Of a DNA stretch of 64,000 nt, positions 1-6,730 are shown piece by piece. This DNA is from Barnesiella sp. An22. GTDB taxonomy: Bacteria; Bacteroidota; Bacteroidia; Bacteroidales; Barnesiellaceae. Position numbers and translations under genes: made by a program. Location of the stretch: assembly GCF_002159975.1 (NCBI RefSeq), contig NZ_NFJR01000007.1, forward strand, positions 1 through 64,000. Reading direction: 5' to 3'. The number at the start of each line of letters is the position of its first letter. The first letter of the stretch is position 1. A model generated the notes under the pieces. The model saw only the letters and a program-made list of their open reading frames with translations. It did no database searches and had not been told where the DNA came from.

Positions 1-162
1 GGAGTAGTCCCTGGATTCTCAGACCTTGAAATAATGGCATTGAATATGACATCAGAAACTGTTGGTATTGACAGTAAGCCATTGTTGTTTGCAAAGCTAC
101 AGGAATATAGGATTGAAATTTTCAATCTTATTTCCCGCAGACGATACAATAATGGAAATTAA
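1..162 (+). pseudogene. IS982-like transposase remnant (N-terminal part)
   Basis: Frame 1 is open from the window edge to a TAA at 160-162. It reads like the N-terminal region of IS982-family transposases of Bacteroidota: a GVVPGFSDLEIMALNMTSE stretch, then an IDS motif and a basic SRRRYN segment. That family is normally about 300 residues, so only about 53 are seen here and the catalytic DDE part is absent. The stop overlaps the start of the next gene (ATG at 152), so this is a decayed fragment that may supply upstream sequence to it. The family call is from remembered motif similarity. The part left of the window is not visible. Confidence 0.5.
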
Positions 163-382
163 AGTTTTAGGAACCGGCTGTGCCGGGTGCAAAGCATTGT
201 ATGAACGAGTAGAACAAGCCCTCGCCGAGCTGGGTATGACGGCCACCCTCACCAAAGAGGAGGACTTGATAAAAATCATGGCCTACAACGTGATGACCCT
301 TCCGGCTCTTGTCGTCGACGGAAAGGTGGTAGCCAAAGGCAAAATATCGACCGACGAGATAAAAAGCATTCTCACCCGATAA
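152..382 (+). CDS. Small thioredoxin-fold redox protein (CxxC, 76 aa)
   Basis: This 76-residue protein has the redox motif TGCAGCK (Cys10 and Cys13) near its N-terminus and a cis-Pro loop region (MTLPALVVDG). These are the hallmarks of the small 'redox-active disulfide protein 2' type of thioredoxin fold. Such proteins usually sit beside COG0701 permeases, and one is found at 809. The start at 152 is chosen because family members begin MEIKVLG; the open frame reaches back to 62 but that part overlaps the transposase remnant. It probably passes electrons to the following ArsF-like protein or to a metalloid/metal permease. That role is inferred from context. Confidence 0.8.
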   Translation: MEIKVLGTGCAGCKALYERVEQALAELGMTATLTKEEDLIKIMAYNVMTLPALVVDGKVVAKGKISTDEIKSILTR

Positions 383-393
383 ACGCAGCAGCC

Positions 394-757
394 ATGAAAC
401 CGATACTCCTCACCCTTTCGTTCCTGCTCTACCTGACGGCGAGCCTGGCACAAACCACACCCGATACCTATGTCGAGGTGCTCTACTTTCACGGCAAACA
501 GCGCTGTGTCACCTGCAAAGCCATCGAGAGCTGCACCCGCGAAGTTATAGACGAACAGTTTAACGCTCAAGTCAAAGAGGGAAAAGTACGATTCCGGGCC
601 ATCGACATTTCGACCCCCGACGGTGAAAAACTGGCCGACCGAGACGATAAAGCAAGCCTTTGTCCAGGCCCGCGACCAGATAAAAGAGAGGTTCTCCCGA
701 TTCTATCTGACCGAGATTCTGGGGAAAGAACTGCCCCGATGTGCCTGTGAACGATAA
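394..757 (+). pseudogene. ArsF-like thioredoxin-fold protein, frame-broken after about 84 residues
   Basis: The N-terminus has a signal peptide (about residues 1-19) and a YFHGKQRCVTCKAIE segment (Cys38, Cys41). This is typical of the nitrophenyl-nitroreductase subunit ArsF family found in Bacteroidota arsenic loci. Family-like sequence continues to GEKLAD. After that the frame gives low-complexity residues and stops at 750, where relatives carry a further conserved half. From about 641 the +1 frame becomes protein-like (it includes KERFSRFYLTEILGKELP) and stops at 755-757. This suggests a deletion or frameshift that joined two gene ends. The protein is probably non-functional, although the CxxC half could still be made. 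ArsF identity is fairly sure; the origin of the tail is unknown. Confidence 0.6.
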
Positions 758-808
758 ATTTTTAAACGTAACGTTCGTAATATTACAAACAAAAAAACTT
801 AGCCTGTT

Positions 809-1777
809 ATGATACAACAATTTGCCGACTGGCTGGTATACGACCTGTTCGGGTTGAATGCCGCCACCCCGCTCGGCAGCTCCCTCAACTTCTTTTTCTA
901 CGATTCGATAAAGATTATTATCCTGCTTTTCTTCATCAGTGCGATTATGGGTATCGTCAATGCCTACTTCCCCATCGAACGGCTGCGCGACTACCTCACC
1001 TCGCGGCGCCTCTACGGACTGCAATATCTGTTCGCCTCGCTTTTCGGAGCCATCACCCCCTTCTGCTCCTGCTCGTCGATACCGCTCTTCATCGGGTTTG
1101 TCAAGGGAGGCATTCCTCTGGGGGTTACCTTTGCCTTCCTCATCACCTCGCCGCTGGTCAACGAGGTGGCCGTGGCCATGTTTCTCGGCACCTTCGGGTT
1201 GCGCATCACCCTCGTCTATGTGGTGAGCGGCATCCTGCTGGGCATGATTGGCGGCTTCGTGCTGGGCCGGTTGAAGCTGGAGCCCTACCTGAGCGACTGG
1301 GTAAAGCAGATACAACAAAACGCCTCGGCCGACTTCAACACCTGGGAGCGCGAACAGACCCCCTTCGTGAAACGGTTGCCCTCCATCCTGCGCGAAGCGT
1401 GGGGCATCGTGAAAGGGGTACTCCTCTACATCGTCATAGGCATAGGCATCGGGGCCGCCATGCACGGGTATGTGCCCGAAGGATTTTTCGAGCACTACAT
1501 GTCGCGCGTCAACGTGTGGGCCGTACCCCTCTCGGTTGTGCTGGCCGTACCCATGTATGCCAATGCCGCCGGCATCGTGCCCATCATCGAGGTATTTGTA
1601 GCCAAGGGCATACCCATCGGTACCGCTCTGGCTTTCATGATGGCCGTCGTGGGGCTCTCGCTCCCCGAAGCCACCCTGCTGAAAAAGGTGATGACCTGGC
1701 GACTTATTGGTATCTTCTTCGGCATCATCACCCTTTTTATTATCTTGTCGGGATACCTGTTTAACGCCATCCTGTAA
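809..1777 (+). CDS. Permease of the COG0701 (ArsP/DUF318) family
   Basis: This 322-residue membrane protein has about eight hydrophobic segments and the family signature FCSCSS (Cys86 and Cys88), followed by IPLFIGFVKGGIPLGV and a TSPLVNE motif. COG0701 permeases export organoarsenicals or other thiol-reactive metalloids, or are of unknown substrate. The two cysteines are thought to take part in substrate binding. It lies downstream of two thioredoxin-fold genes, the usual arrangement, so a thiol-coupled metal or metalloid export role is inferred. The start is the first ATG after an AT-rich stretch of about 50 nt. The gene looks intact, unlike its ArsF-like neighbour. Confidence 0.88.
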   Translation: MIQQFADWLVYDLFGLNAATPLGSSLNFFFYDSIKIIILLFFISAIMGIVNAYFPIERLRDYLTSRRLYGLQYLFASLFGAITPFCSCSSIPLFIGFVKGGIPLGVTFAFLITSPLVNEVAVAMFLGTFGLRITLVYVVSGILLGMIGGFVLGRLKLEPYLSDWVKQIQQNASADFNTWEREQTPFVKRLPSILREAWGIVKGVLLYIVIGIGIGAAMHGYVPEGFFEHYMSRVNVWAVPLSVVLAVPMYANAAGIVPIIEVFVAKGIPIGTALAFMMAVVGLSLPEATLLKKVMTWRLIGIFFGIITLFIILSGYLFNAIL

Positions 1778-1789
1778 CCGACAGCAATC

Positions 1790-1845
1790 GGGGAGAGTGA
1801 GCCGGGATTCCTTCATCTCGACTCCCCTCCCCGTTTCTCCTTTTT
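1790..1845 (+). terminator. Possible terminator after the permease gene
   Basis: CGGGGAG at 1790-1796 pairs with CTCCCCG at 1827-1833 across a 30-nt loop, and is followed by a T-rich run (TTTCTCCTTTTT). The loop is long, so efficiency is uncertain. It sits just after the permease stop and before the convergent DUF190 gene. Confidence 0.4.
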
Positions 1846-1898
1846 ACCGGCACGGCGAAGATAGCGGTACCGACTGCTGCGGGCACTGCATCGTGTAT

Positions 1899-2261
1899 CT
1901 ACCGAACGGCCGGTCTGTCCCCCTTTTTCAGGAAGAGAACCTCGACATCCTGGCAGGTAACCAAACAGCCTTTAGGCAACGATTCGAACCACGGAGCCAT
2001 TTGCTCGACAAAGGCATCGATCTTGCTCTCTTCATCGATCATCTCGACCACTACCGGCACCTTCTCGGTAAACTCCCAAAACTTGACCGGAGTCAGTTCG
2101 CTACTGGTTCCGTAACCCATGAGACCTTTATATACGGTAGCTCCTGCCAAGCCAGATTGCCGGGCCTTGTAGGCAATCGTCTCATAAGCCGATGCGTGAT
2201 CTACCTTATCGGTATTGCTCAAATAGACCCGCAATGCCTTATACTTTTTTCCCAATTCCAT
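1899..2261 (-). CDS. DUF190 protein, CrcB-associated
   Basis: This 120-residue soluble protein matches the DUF190 family: N-terminal KALRVYLS, then YKGLMGYG and a VPVVVEMID segment near the middle. DUF190 proteins resemble PII-type alpha/beta folds and are repeatedly encoded next to crcB fluoride channels, where a regulatory or accessory role is assumed. The ATG lies one base after the crcB stop, so the two are translationally linked and share the fluoride riboswitch upstream. No catalytic residues are evident. Confidence 0.85.
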   Translation of the reverse strand: MELGKKYKALRVYLSNTDKVDHASAYETIAYKARQSGLAGATVYKGLMGYGTSSELTPVKFWEFTEKVPVVVEMIDEESKIDAFVEQMAPWFESLPKGCLVTCQDVEVLFLKKGDRPAVR

Positions 2262-2262
2262 A

Positions 2263-2640
2263 TCACAACCATTTTACAAGGGAATACCCCACATACAACA
2301 TGAAAAGGCCGCCCAACAAACTCAACCCCACATAGAGAAACAGGTAAAAGAAGTTGGCATCCCTGATCATCTGGAAACTCTCATTGATAAATGTCGAAAA
2401 GGTGGTAAAGCCGCCGCACAGTCCTACGGTAAGAAACAGGCGTAGATTCGCACTCATCAGGTTGTTCCGTTCAAACAGTCCGTAAAAGAGTCCTATGGCC
2501 AGACAGCCCAGAATATTTACACAAAAGGTGCCGACCGGGAACGAGTGAAAGCCCCAGCTTTGTATCGCTTTGGAAAGAAGATAGCGCAGCGCACCCCCGG
2601 TAAAACTGCCGGCCCCTACAATCAGCAATGTCTTCAGCAT
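2263..2640 (-). CDS. crcB: Fluoride channel CrcB/Fluc
   Basis: This 125-residue protein has four predicted membrane helices and the Fluc signatures [15 protein letters not shown] near the N-terminus and GGFTTFSTF in the third helix. It works as a dual-topology homodimer that lets F- leave the cytoplasm. Only one crcB copy is present, consistent with a homodimeric channel. A fluoride riboswitch and a clear promoter lie directly upstream, and the DUF190 gene follows with a 1-nt gap. Together they form a two-gene fluoride-resistance operon. Confidence 0.93.
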   Translation of the reverse strand: MLKTLLIVGAGSFTGGALRYLLSKAIQSWGFHSFPVGTFCVNILGCLAIGLFYGLFERNNLMSANLRLFLTVGLCGGFTTFSTFINESFQMIRDANFFYLFLYVGLSLLGGLFMLYVGYSLVKWL

Positions 2641-2663
2641 AAAATGTCATTTTATTATTGTAT

Positions 2664-2720
2664 CACAAGTAGGGATCATCAGCACATAAAGGCGGTTAAA
2701 GGCTAATCCCATAGCCGGTG
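2664..2720 (-). promoter_or_regulatory. Fluoride (crcB) riboswitch
   Basis: On the minus strand the leader contains GGCTATGGGATTAGCC, then TTTAACCGCC, then GCTGATGATCCCTACTTG. This follows the fluoride aptamer pattern: a GGC-ATG hairpin, an AACYGCC strand, and GCTGATG-CCTACT. GGGAT in the first loop can pair with ATCCC after GCTGATG as the expected pseudoknot. It lies between the -7 box and the crcB start, which is about 24 nt beyond its 3' end. No strong terminator is visible, so control may act on translation. The match is by eye against the known consensus, with function supported by the adjacent crcB. Confidence 0.9.
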
Positions 2721-2751
2721 CAAAGATAGTGAAAGGTGAGCGACAAGCAAA
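2721..2751 (-). promoter_or_regulatory. Promoter of the crcB operon
   Basis: On the minus strand the -7 box TATCTTTG (2721-2728) is preceded 19 nt upstream by a TTTG -33 element (2748-2751). This is the Bacteroidota housekeeping promoter pattern. Transcription would start just before the riboswitch aptamer. Confidence 0.8.
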
Positions 2752-2851
2752 GATGCTTGCATTATTTGCTTGGCCGAACCGCATCCTATCTTCTGTAAAA
2801 AGAGGATAAAGGCGCGGCCTCATACCGTCTCAAACAGAAAATCCACCGGCC

Positions 2852-3199
2852 TCACTTGCCGTACTTCCGCTCAAACAGCTCTTTGTTTTTCGTACCCCAC
2901 TCGAGCATGGCGTCGATGATGGGAATCAGGGTCATGCCCAGCGGCGTGATGGAGTATTGCGAACGCGGCGGCAACTCGGCATAGATGGTCTTTTCGACCA
3001 GGCCATCCTCGACCAGTTCCTTCAACTGCAGGTCGAGCACCCGCGGAGTTGCCTCGGGCAAAGCCTTGTGCAGTTCACTGGGGCGCATCGACCGGTACCG
3101 GAGTTCGTCCAGAATACACGATTTCCACTTCGAGTCGATCAGACTCATGGTCAGCCGCAAGGGACAATCCAAATCGACAGGTATCTTACGCTCATACAT
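2852..3199 (-). CDS. HxlR-family winged-helix transcriptional regulator
   Basis: The 115-residue protein shows the HxlR layout: N-terminal CPLRLTMSLIDSKWKSCILDEL, RPSELHKALPEATPRVL as the recognition region, and a wing with SQYSITPLGMTL. HxlR proteins act as dimers and many sense electrophiles or redox stress through cysteines. Here Cys12 and Cys28 are candidates. It is divergent from an NTF2-like and a flavodoxin-fold gene, with an inverted repeat between them (3276-3300), so it probably regulates that pair. The inducer is unknown. Confidence 0.88.
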   Translation of the reverse strand: MYERKIPVDLDCPLRLTMSLIDSKWKSCILDELRYRSMRPSELHKALPEATPRVLDLQLKELVEDGLVEKTIYAELPPRSQYSITPLGMTLIPIIDAMLEWGTKNKELFERKYGK

Positions 3200-3226
3200 A
3201 ATCGCACTCCTTTCTGATTACAAAGA

Positions 3227-3234
3227 CAAATGTA
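3227..3234 (-). promoter_or_regulatory. -7 box of the HxlR gene
   Basis: TACATTTG on the minus strand matches the TAnnTTTG consensus and lies about 28 nt upstream of the HxlR start. No convincing -33 element was found. Confidence 0.55.
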
Positions 3235-3275
3235 CAACATACTGCCCAAAATGGCGATATACCGAAAAAATTTTC

Positions 3276-3300
3276 AGTACCCGAATAATTTTACGGTACT
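3276..3300. promoter_or_regulatory. Candidate HxlR operator (inverted repeat)
   Basis: AGTACC (3276-3281) and GGTACT (3295-3300) form perfect inverted arms with a 13-nt spacer in the divergent intergenic region. The right arm abuts the -33 region of the plus-strand promoter, so binding there would block RNA polymerase. HxlR-type regulators are known to bind GTAC/AGTA-rich palindromes. Assignment to this HxlR protein is inferred from position. Confidence 0.55.
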
Positions 3301-3330
3301 TGTAGAAACAAGGATTACCCCATAGCTTTG
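3299..3330 (+). promoter_or_regulatory. Promoter of the NTF2-like/flavodoxin pair
   Basis: TAGCTTTG (3323-3330) matches TAnnTTTG. A CTTG at 3299-3302 lies 20 nt upstream as a weak -33. The start codon at 3356 follows by 25 nt. Confidence 0.65.
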
Positions 3331-3355
3331 CAACAAACATAAAACCCAACCGAAT

Positions 3356-3739
3356 ATGAGAGCAAGTATAGCAGAGTACAAGGCAGTCGAAGCGGCTGCC
3401 ATGAAGTTTGTCAAGAGTGTGGCAGAGGGCAACAGCCGCTATGCCAAAGAGTTGTTTGTCGACGAGGCCGTGCTCTTCGGCTTTCTGGACGGTAAACTGG
3501 AACATGGCTCCATCGAGCAGTTCTACCACAACGTCGATACCGTGGGCGCCGGCGAGAACTTCGATGCCCGCATCGACATCGTCGCCCTCGAAGAGACGGT
3601 AGCCGTCGTGCGCGTGCTCGAAGAGAAGTGGGGCGGACGCATCGACTTTACCGACTACCTGCTGCTGTTGAAAATCAATGGCGAGTGGAAATGTGTAGCC
3701 AAAGCCTATAACCAAAATTCCGATACGATTCAACAATAA
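3356..3739 (+). CDS. NTF2-like / lumazine-binding-type protein
   Basis: This 127-residue protein has the cone-shaped NTF2-like pattern: an N-terminal helix pair (AVEAAAMKFVKSVAEG), then LFVDEAVLFGFLDGKL, a central helix, and a C-terminal sheet ending in DYLLLLKINGEWKCVAKAY. That ending is typical of the 'putative lumazine-binding' or SnoaL-like group. Such proteins bind small hydrophobic ligands or act as scaffolds; no catalytic residue is obvious. It is first in a two-gene unit with a flavodoxin-fold reductase, 18 nt apart, under probable HxlR control. A role in handling quinone-like compounds is inferred. Confidence 0.75.
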   Translation: MRASIAEYKAVEAAAMKFVKSVAEGNSRYAKELFVDEAVLFGFLDGKLEHGSIEQFYHNVDTVGAGENFDARIDIVALEETVAVVRVLEEKWGGRIDFTDYLLLLKINGEWKCVAKAYNQNSDTIQQ

Positions 3740-3757
3740 GAAAGGAGAAAAACAACC

Positions 3758-4297
3758 ATGAAAATAGTAGTCATCACCGGCAGCCCCCGCAAAAACGGCA
3801 ACAGCTTTGCCATGACCGAAGCCTTTATCCACGAAGCCGAGCAACGGGGCCACTCGGTACGCCGGTTCGATGCCGCCTTCCTGAAGATAGGCGGTTGCCA
3901 CGCCTGCATGACCTGTTACAAAACGGGCAAAGCCTGCTCGTTCGACGACGATTTCAACGACATCGCCCCCGCCATACTCGAGGCCGATGCCGTGGTATTC
4001 ACCATGCCGGTCTATTGGTATTCGATTCCGGCCCAGATCAAAGGAGCCATCGACCGCCTCTTCTCGCTCGTGGTGGGCGGCAAAGAGGTAGCCGGCAAGA
4101 AATGGGGCTTGATTGCCTGCTGCGAAGAGGACGACACCACCGTACTCGACGGCGTACGCATCCCCATGGAGCGCACCGCAGCCCTGCTGCAGTGGGAGAT
4201 GGTAGGCGAAGTCCTCATCCCCGGCGTGCTCAACGTGGGCGACATCGACCACACCGACGGCTGCCAGCAAGCTGCTGCCCTAGCCGACAAATTCTGA
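3758..4297 (+). CDS. Flavodoxin-fold NAD(P)H-dependent oxidoreductase
   Basis: The 179-residue protein starts with the FMN phosphate-binding loop GSPRKNGNS (about residues 8-16). It has a GGCHACMTCYK cysteine cluster and the FTMPVYWYSIPAQIKGAIDR segment that lines the flavin in the FMN_red/NADPH-dependent reductase family. It probably reduces quinones or other electrophiles using FMN. A GAAAGGAG purine tract precedes the ATG, stronger than is usual in this window. It shares a transcript with the NTF2-like gene and ends at a strong terminator. The CxxC may bind metal or respond to redox state. Confidence 0.85.
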   Translation: MKIVVITGSPRKNGNSFAMTEAFIHEAEQRGHSVRRFDAAFLKIGGCHACMTCYKTGKACSFDDDFNDIAPAILEADAVVFTMPVYWYSIPAQIKGAIDRLFSLVVGGKEVAGKKWGLIACCEEDDTTVLDGVRIPMERTAALLQWEMVGEVLIPGVLNVGDIDHTDGCQQAAALADKF

Positions 4298-4320
4298 TTA
4301 CCCTCTTCATTTACACGCAC

Positions 4321-4362
4321 TCCCCGGCCCTTGCATCACCGCAGGGCCCGGGGATTTTTTTT
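4321..4362 (+). terminator. Rho-independent terminator after the flavodoxin-fold gene
   Basis: A GC-rich stem of about 12-13 bp with a small bulge (CCCCGGCCC against GGGCCCGGGG) and a six-base loop is followed by eight Ts (4355-4362). Between here and the tRNA terminator at 4531 I see no gene. Confidence 0.85.
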
Positions 4363-4530
4363 GTGCCGCACCTCGTGCCGGAATATCGCTCATGCCACAA
4401 CAAAAAAGAGCCTTTCTCCCGATTCTGGGGCGTCAACATGTATACTTGATTTCATAGGGCCCCATCCGCTTTTGACGTCGATTCATTCCGTCCCCTGGGG
4501 CTCCTCCGCCCCACCTTTTGCCGGAGCTTT

Positions 4531-4568
4531 AAAAAAGAATGAGCGACCGACTTGAAAGTCAATCGCTC
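4531..4568 (-). terminator. Terminator downstream of tRNA-Lys
   Basis: On the minus strand GAGCGA pairs with TCGCTC and an inner GACTT with AAGTC. The stem is followed by ATTCTTTTTT. It lies 10 nt beyond the tRNA 3' end. Confidence 0.75.
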
Positions 4569-4577
4569 GTCTTTCGG

Positions 4578-4650
4578 TGATCCGCCTGGGGCTCGAACCC
4601 AGGACCCCAACATTAAAAGTGTTGTGCTCTACCAGCTGAGCTAGCGAATC
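4578..4650 (-). tRNA. tRNA-Lys (anticodon TTT)
   Basis: The minus strand folds into a full cloverleaf of 73 nt. The acceptor stem is GATTCGC against GCGGATC with discriminator A, followed by a D-arm with AGCTGGTAG, an anticodon arm CAACA-CTTTTAA-TGTTG, and a T-arm CTGGG-TTCGAGC-CCCAG. The anticodon is TTT, so it reads Lys codons. CCA is not encoded (ACCG follows), so it must be added after transcription. It is a single-gene unit with its own promoter and terminator. Confidence 0.96.
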
Positions 4651-4679
4651 TAACCTTGGTGCTTTTTGTAAAAGCGATG

Positions 4680-4710
4680 CAAAGGTAAGGCTAATTTTTG
4701 ATTCTACAAA
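4680..4710 (-). promoter_or_regulatory. Promoter of tRNA-Lys
   Basis: TACCTTTG (4680-4687, minus strand) is the -7 box and TTTG (4707-4710) the -33 element, with the ideal 19-nt spacing. The tRNA begins about 29 nt downstream. Confidence 0.8.
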
Positions 4711-4748
4711 ACGATACCTCCGCAAATTTATGTTAAAGAACAGTTTTT

Positions 4749-5894
4749 TTACTCTTTCTCAGGCTTCACCTCTTCATCCGGGGCCGACGAACCAGCCGAC
4801 GCCTCGGGCGGAGTTTCCGGCTCGTCACCTATCACATAGCGCTCGTAATACGACAGGAACAACGTGGTGAGCGGCAGGGCGATAATCATGCCCACAAAGC
4901 CGAGCAGCGTGCCCCAAATCGAGAGTGAGAGCAAGATGATGGCGGGGTTCAGCCCCGTAACCTTACCCATCACCCGGGGCACGATGAATATGTCCTCGAT
5001 CAATTGCACCACGATAAAGACCAGAATACAGGCCCCGAAGAGCAACCAGAAGTTGGTGCCGGTCTCCGATGCCGAAACCAGACACAACAGGATGGTGGGG
5101 ATGAAGCCGACAAGCTGCAGATAGGGGACCATATTGAGCAACCCGATGAAGAGCCCCAGCACGATAGCCATGGGCAACCCCACGATGAGGAAGCCGATGC
5201 AGAAGAGGATGCCCACCAGCCCGGCCACGACGGCCTGACCGCGGAAGTAGCGGTTCATGCTCACCTCGATGTCGTTGACAATCGAGACCACCGTAGGGCG
5301 GTACTTCTGCGGAATCATCCGTTGGAACCCGACCAATATCTTGTCGTAGTCGAGCAGAATAAAGACAATGTAGAGCAGCACGATGAGCCAGCTGACGATG
5401 TTGATAATCTCGCCCACCGAACCGGTGATGAATCCCCAGGCCCCCGAGAAACTATCCTCGATAATCGAGAGCCACTGCTCCCGGCTGAGCAGGCTCGACA
5501 ACTGGCTGAAGTCGATATTTTGCTGGATGAAGTCGTGCACCTCCTGCGGCACGAAGGGGATGCTTGACGAGTTGTAGACGTAGTCGCTCAACAGCTTGCG
5601 CATGACGCCTATCTCGTCGATAACCGACGGCAGCACCAGCACACACAGCAGCGCAAAGGTAATAATCACCTCGACAAAGGTGAGTGTAATGGCCAGCACG
5701 CGCCCCTTCAGCTTGAAGACCCGTTTGTTATACTCGACCAGCGGGTTGAGCATATAGGCCACAATCCAGGCCACGAGAAAAGGGAGCAACGCCCCGCGGA
5801 GGATATAGATGAGGTAGAACAACCCCACGACAAAAACGGCTCCGAACAAAATACGGACGACCCGGTCGAAGGTGTATGGCTGGCGTTCGGTCAT
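4749..5894 (-). CDS. AI-2E family transporter (PF01594-type permease)
   Basis: The 381-residue membrane protein has N-terminal helix pairs, a soluble central helical region, and a C-terminal bundle with VGLPMAIVLGLFIGLLNM and a PYLQLVGFIPTILL segment. This is the arrangement of the AI-2E/TqsA/YdiK family. Members have been linked to autoinducer-2 export or Na+(Li+)/H+ antiport, so the substrate here is open. The C-terminus is a charged, disordered tail (PEASAGSSAPDEEVKPEKE). The start at 5894 (MTERQPYTFDRVVRI) matches relatives; an ATG eight codons upstream (5918) is also possible. It lies 58 nt after tdk and may be co-transcribed with it. Confidence 0.85.
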   Translation of the reverse strand: MTERQPYTFDRVVRILFGAVFVVGLFYLIYILRGALLPFLVAWIVAYMLNPLVEYNKRVFKLKGRVLAITLTFVEVIITFALLCVLVLPSVIDEIGVMRKLLSDYVYNSSSIPFVPQEVHDFIQQNIDFSQLSSLLSREQWLSIIEDSFSGAWGFITGSVGEIINIVSWLIVLLYIVFILLDYDKILVGFQRMIPQKYRPTVVSIVNDIEVSMNRYFRGQAVVAGLVGILFCIGFLIVGLPMAIVLGLFIGLLNMVPYLQLVGFIPTILLCLVSASETGTNFWLLFGACILVFIVVQLIEDIFIVPRVMGKVTGLNPAIILLSLSIWGTLLGFVGMIIALPLTTLFLSYYERYVIGDEPETPPEASAGSSAPDEEVKPEKE

Positions 5895-5952
5895 GGCTAC
5901 TCTATTTTTGTGTATCAATATTTTTATCTAACAATCTCGGAGCGGTTGCGGT

Positions 5953-6555
5953 TTACCCTTCGTGATGTTTCTCTTTACGCTCCTGTATCTCTTGCAGGTA
6001 GCAACGGCGGCACAAGGGCTGGTACTCGTTCTTCTCGCCCAGGAGCACCCGCTTGTCGTTATCGACCAACCGATAGGAGTAGTTGGCCAGATGGCCGCAC
6101 TTCACACAGATGGCGTGCACCTTGTACACATCGTCGGCGATGGCCAGCAGGGCCGGCATGGGGCCGAAAGGTACCCGGCGGAAATCCATGTCGAGACCGG
6201 CCACAATCACCCGTGTACCGTTGTTGGCCAGTTCGGAGCAGACCTCGACGATACCGTCGTCGAAAAACTGGGCCTCGTCGATGCCCACCACATCGACCCC
6301 CGACGCCATGAGCAGAATGCTGTGCGAATTGTCTACCGGGGTCGAGAGTATCGAGGTGCTGTCGTGCGAAACGATATTCTCTTCGGAGTAGCGCACATCG
6401 ATGGCGGGTTTGAATATCTCGACTTTCTGACGGGCAATCTTCGCCCGTTTCAAGCGTCGTATCAGCTCTTCGGTCTTCCCCGAGAACATCGAGCCGCATA
6501 TCACTTCGATGCTTCCGCGGCGGCTGGTCTCGTAGTTATTTTCGGTCAAAACCAT
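5953..6555 (-). CDS. tdk: Thymidine kinase, type II
   Basis: The 200-residue enzyme phosphorylates thymidine to dTMP in the salvage pathway. It has a P-loop [11 protein letters not shown] (Gly21 to about residue 31), a Walker-B-like [10 protein letters not shown], and the C-terminal lasso with two zinc CxxC pairs (CVKC and CRRC). The YSYRLV segment that contacts the base is present. Length and motifs are standard for type II bacterial enzymes. It has its own promoter, divergent from the PBP4-type gene. Confidence 0.95.
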   Translation of the reverse strand: MVLTENNYETSRRGSIEVICGSMFSGKTEELIRRLKRAKIARQKVEIFKPAIDVRYSEENIVSHDSTSILSTPVDNSHSILLMASGVDVVGIDEAQFFDDGIVEVCSELANNGTRVIVAGLDMDFRRVPFGPMPALLAIADDVYKVHAICVKCGHLANYSYRLVDNDKRVLLGEKNEYQPLCRRCYLQEIQERKEKHHEG

Positions 6556-6595
6556 AGTTGTCGTTCTCTTTTTTCTTTCTGTTTAAATGATGCAA

Positions 6596-6626
6596 CAAAA
6601 GTAAAAAGATAGTTCGACTTTGCCAA
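6596..6626 (-). promoter_or_regulatory. Promoter of tdk
   Basis: The minus strand carries TACTTTTG (6596-6603) as -7 and TTG (6624-6626) as -33, 20 nt apart. The start codon follows about 40 nt downstream. Confidence 0.65.
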
Positions 6627-6666
6627 CCTTTACTCCGGCTATTTATCTCAAAAGCAGCCGACAAAA

Positions 6667-6698
6667 TTTGCCTCTGAAATTCTCATCGCCTATCTTTG
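6667..6698 (+). promoter_or_regulatory. Promoter of the dacB-like gene
   Basis: TTTG (6667-6670) and TATCTTTG (6691-6698) are separated by 20 nt, matching the Bacteroidota promoter. The chosen start codon is at 6731. Confidence 0.78.
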
Positions 6699-6730
6699 CA
6701 AAGACAATACTCATACATTACCAAGACATT

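Noticed and set aside
572-1816. 414-codon antisense open frame over the permease gene
   Set aside because: It is His/Gly/Gln-rich and without family similarity, while the plus-strand permease has clear signatures.
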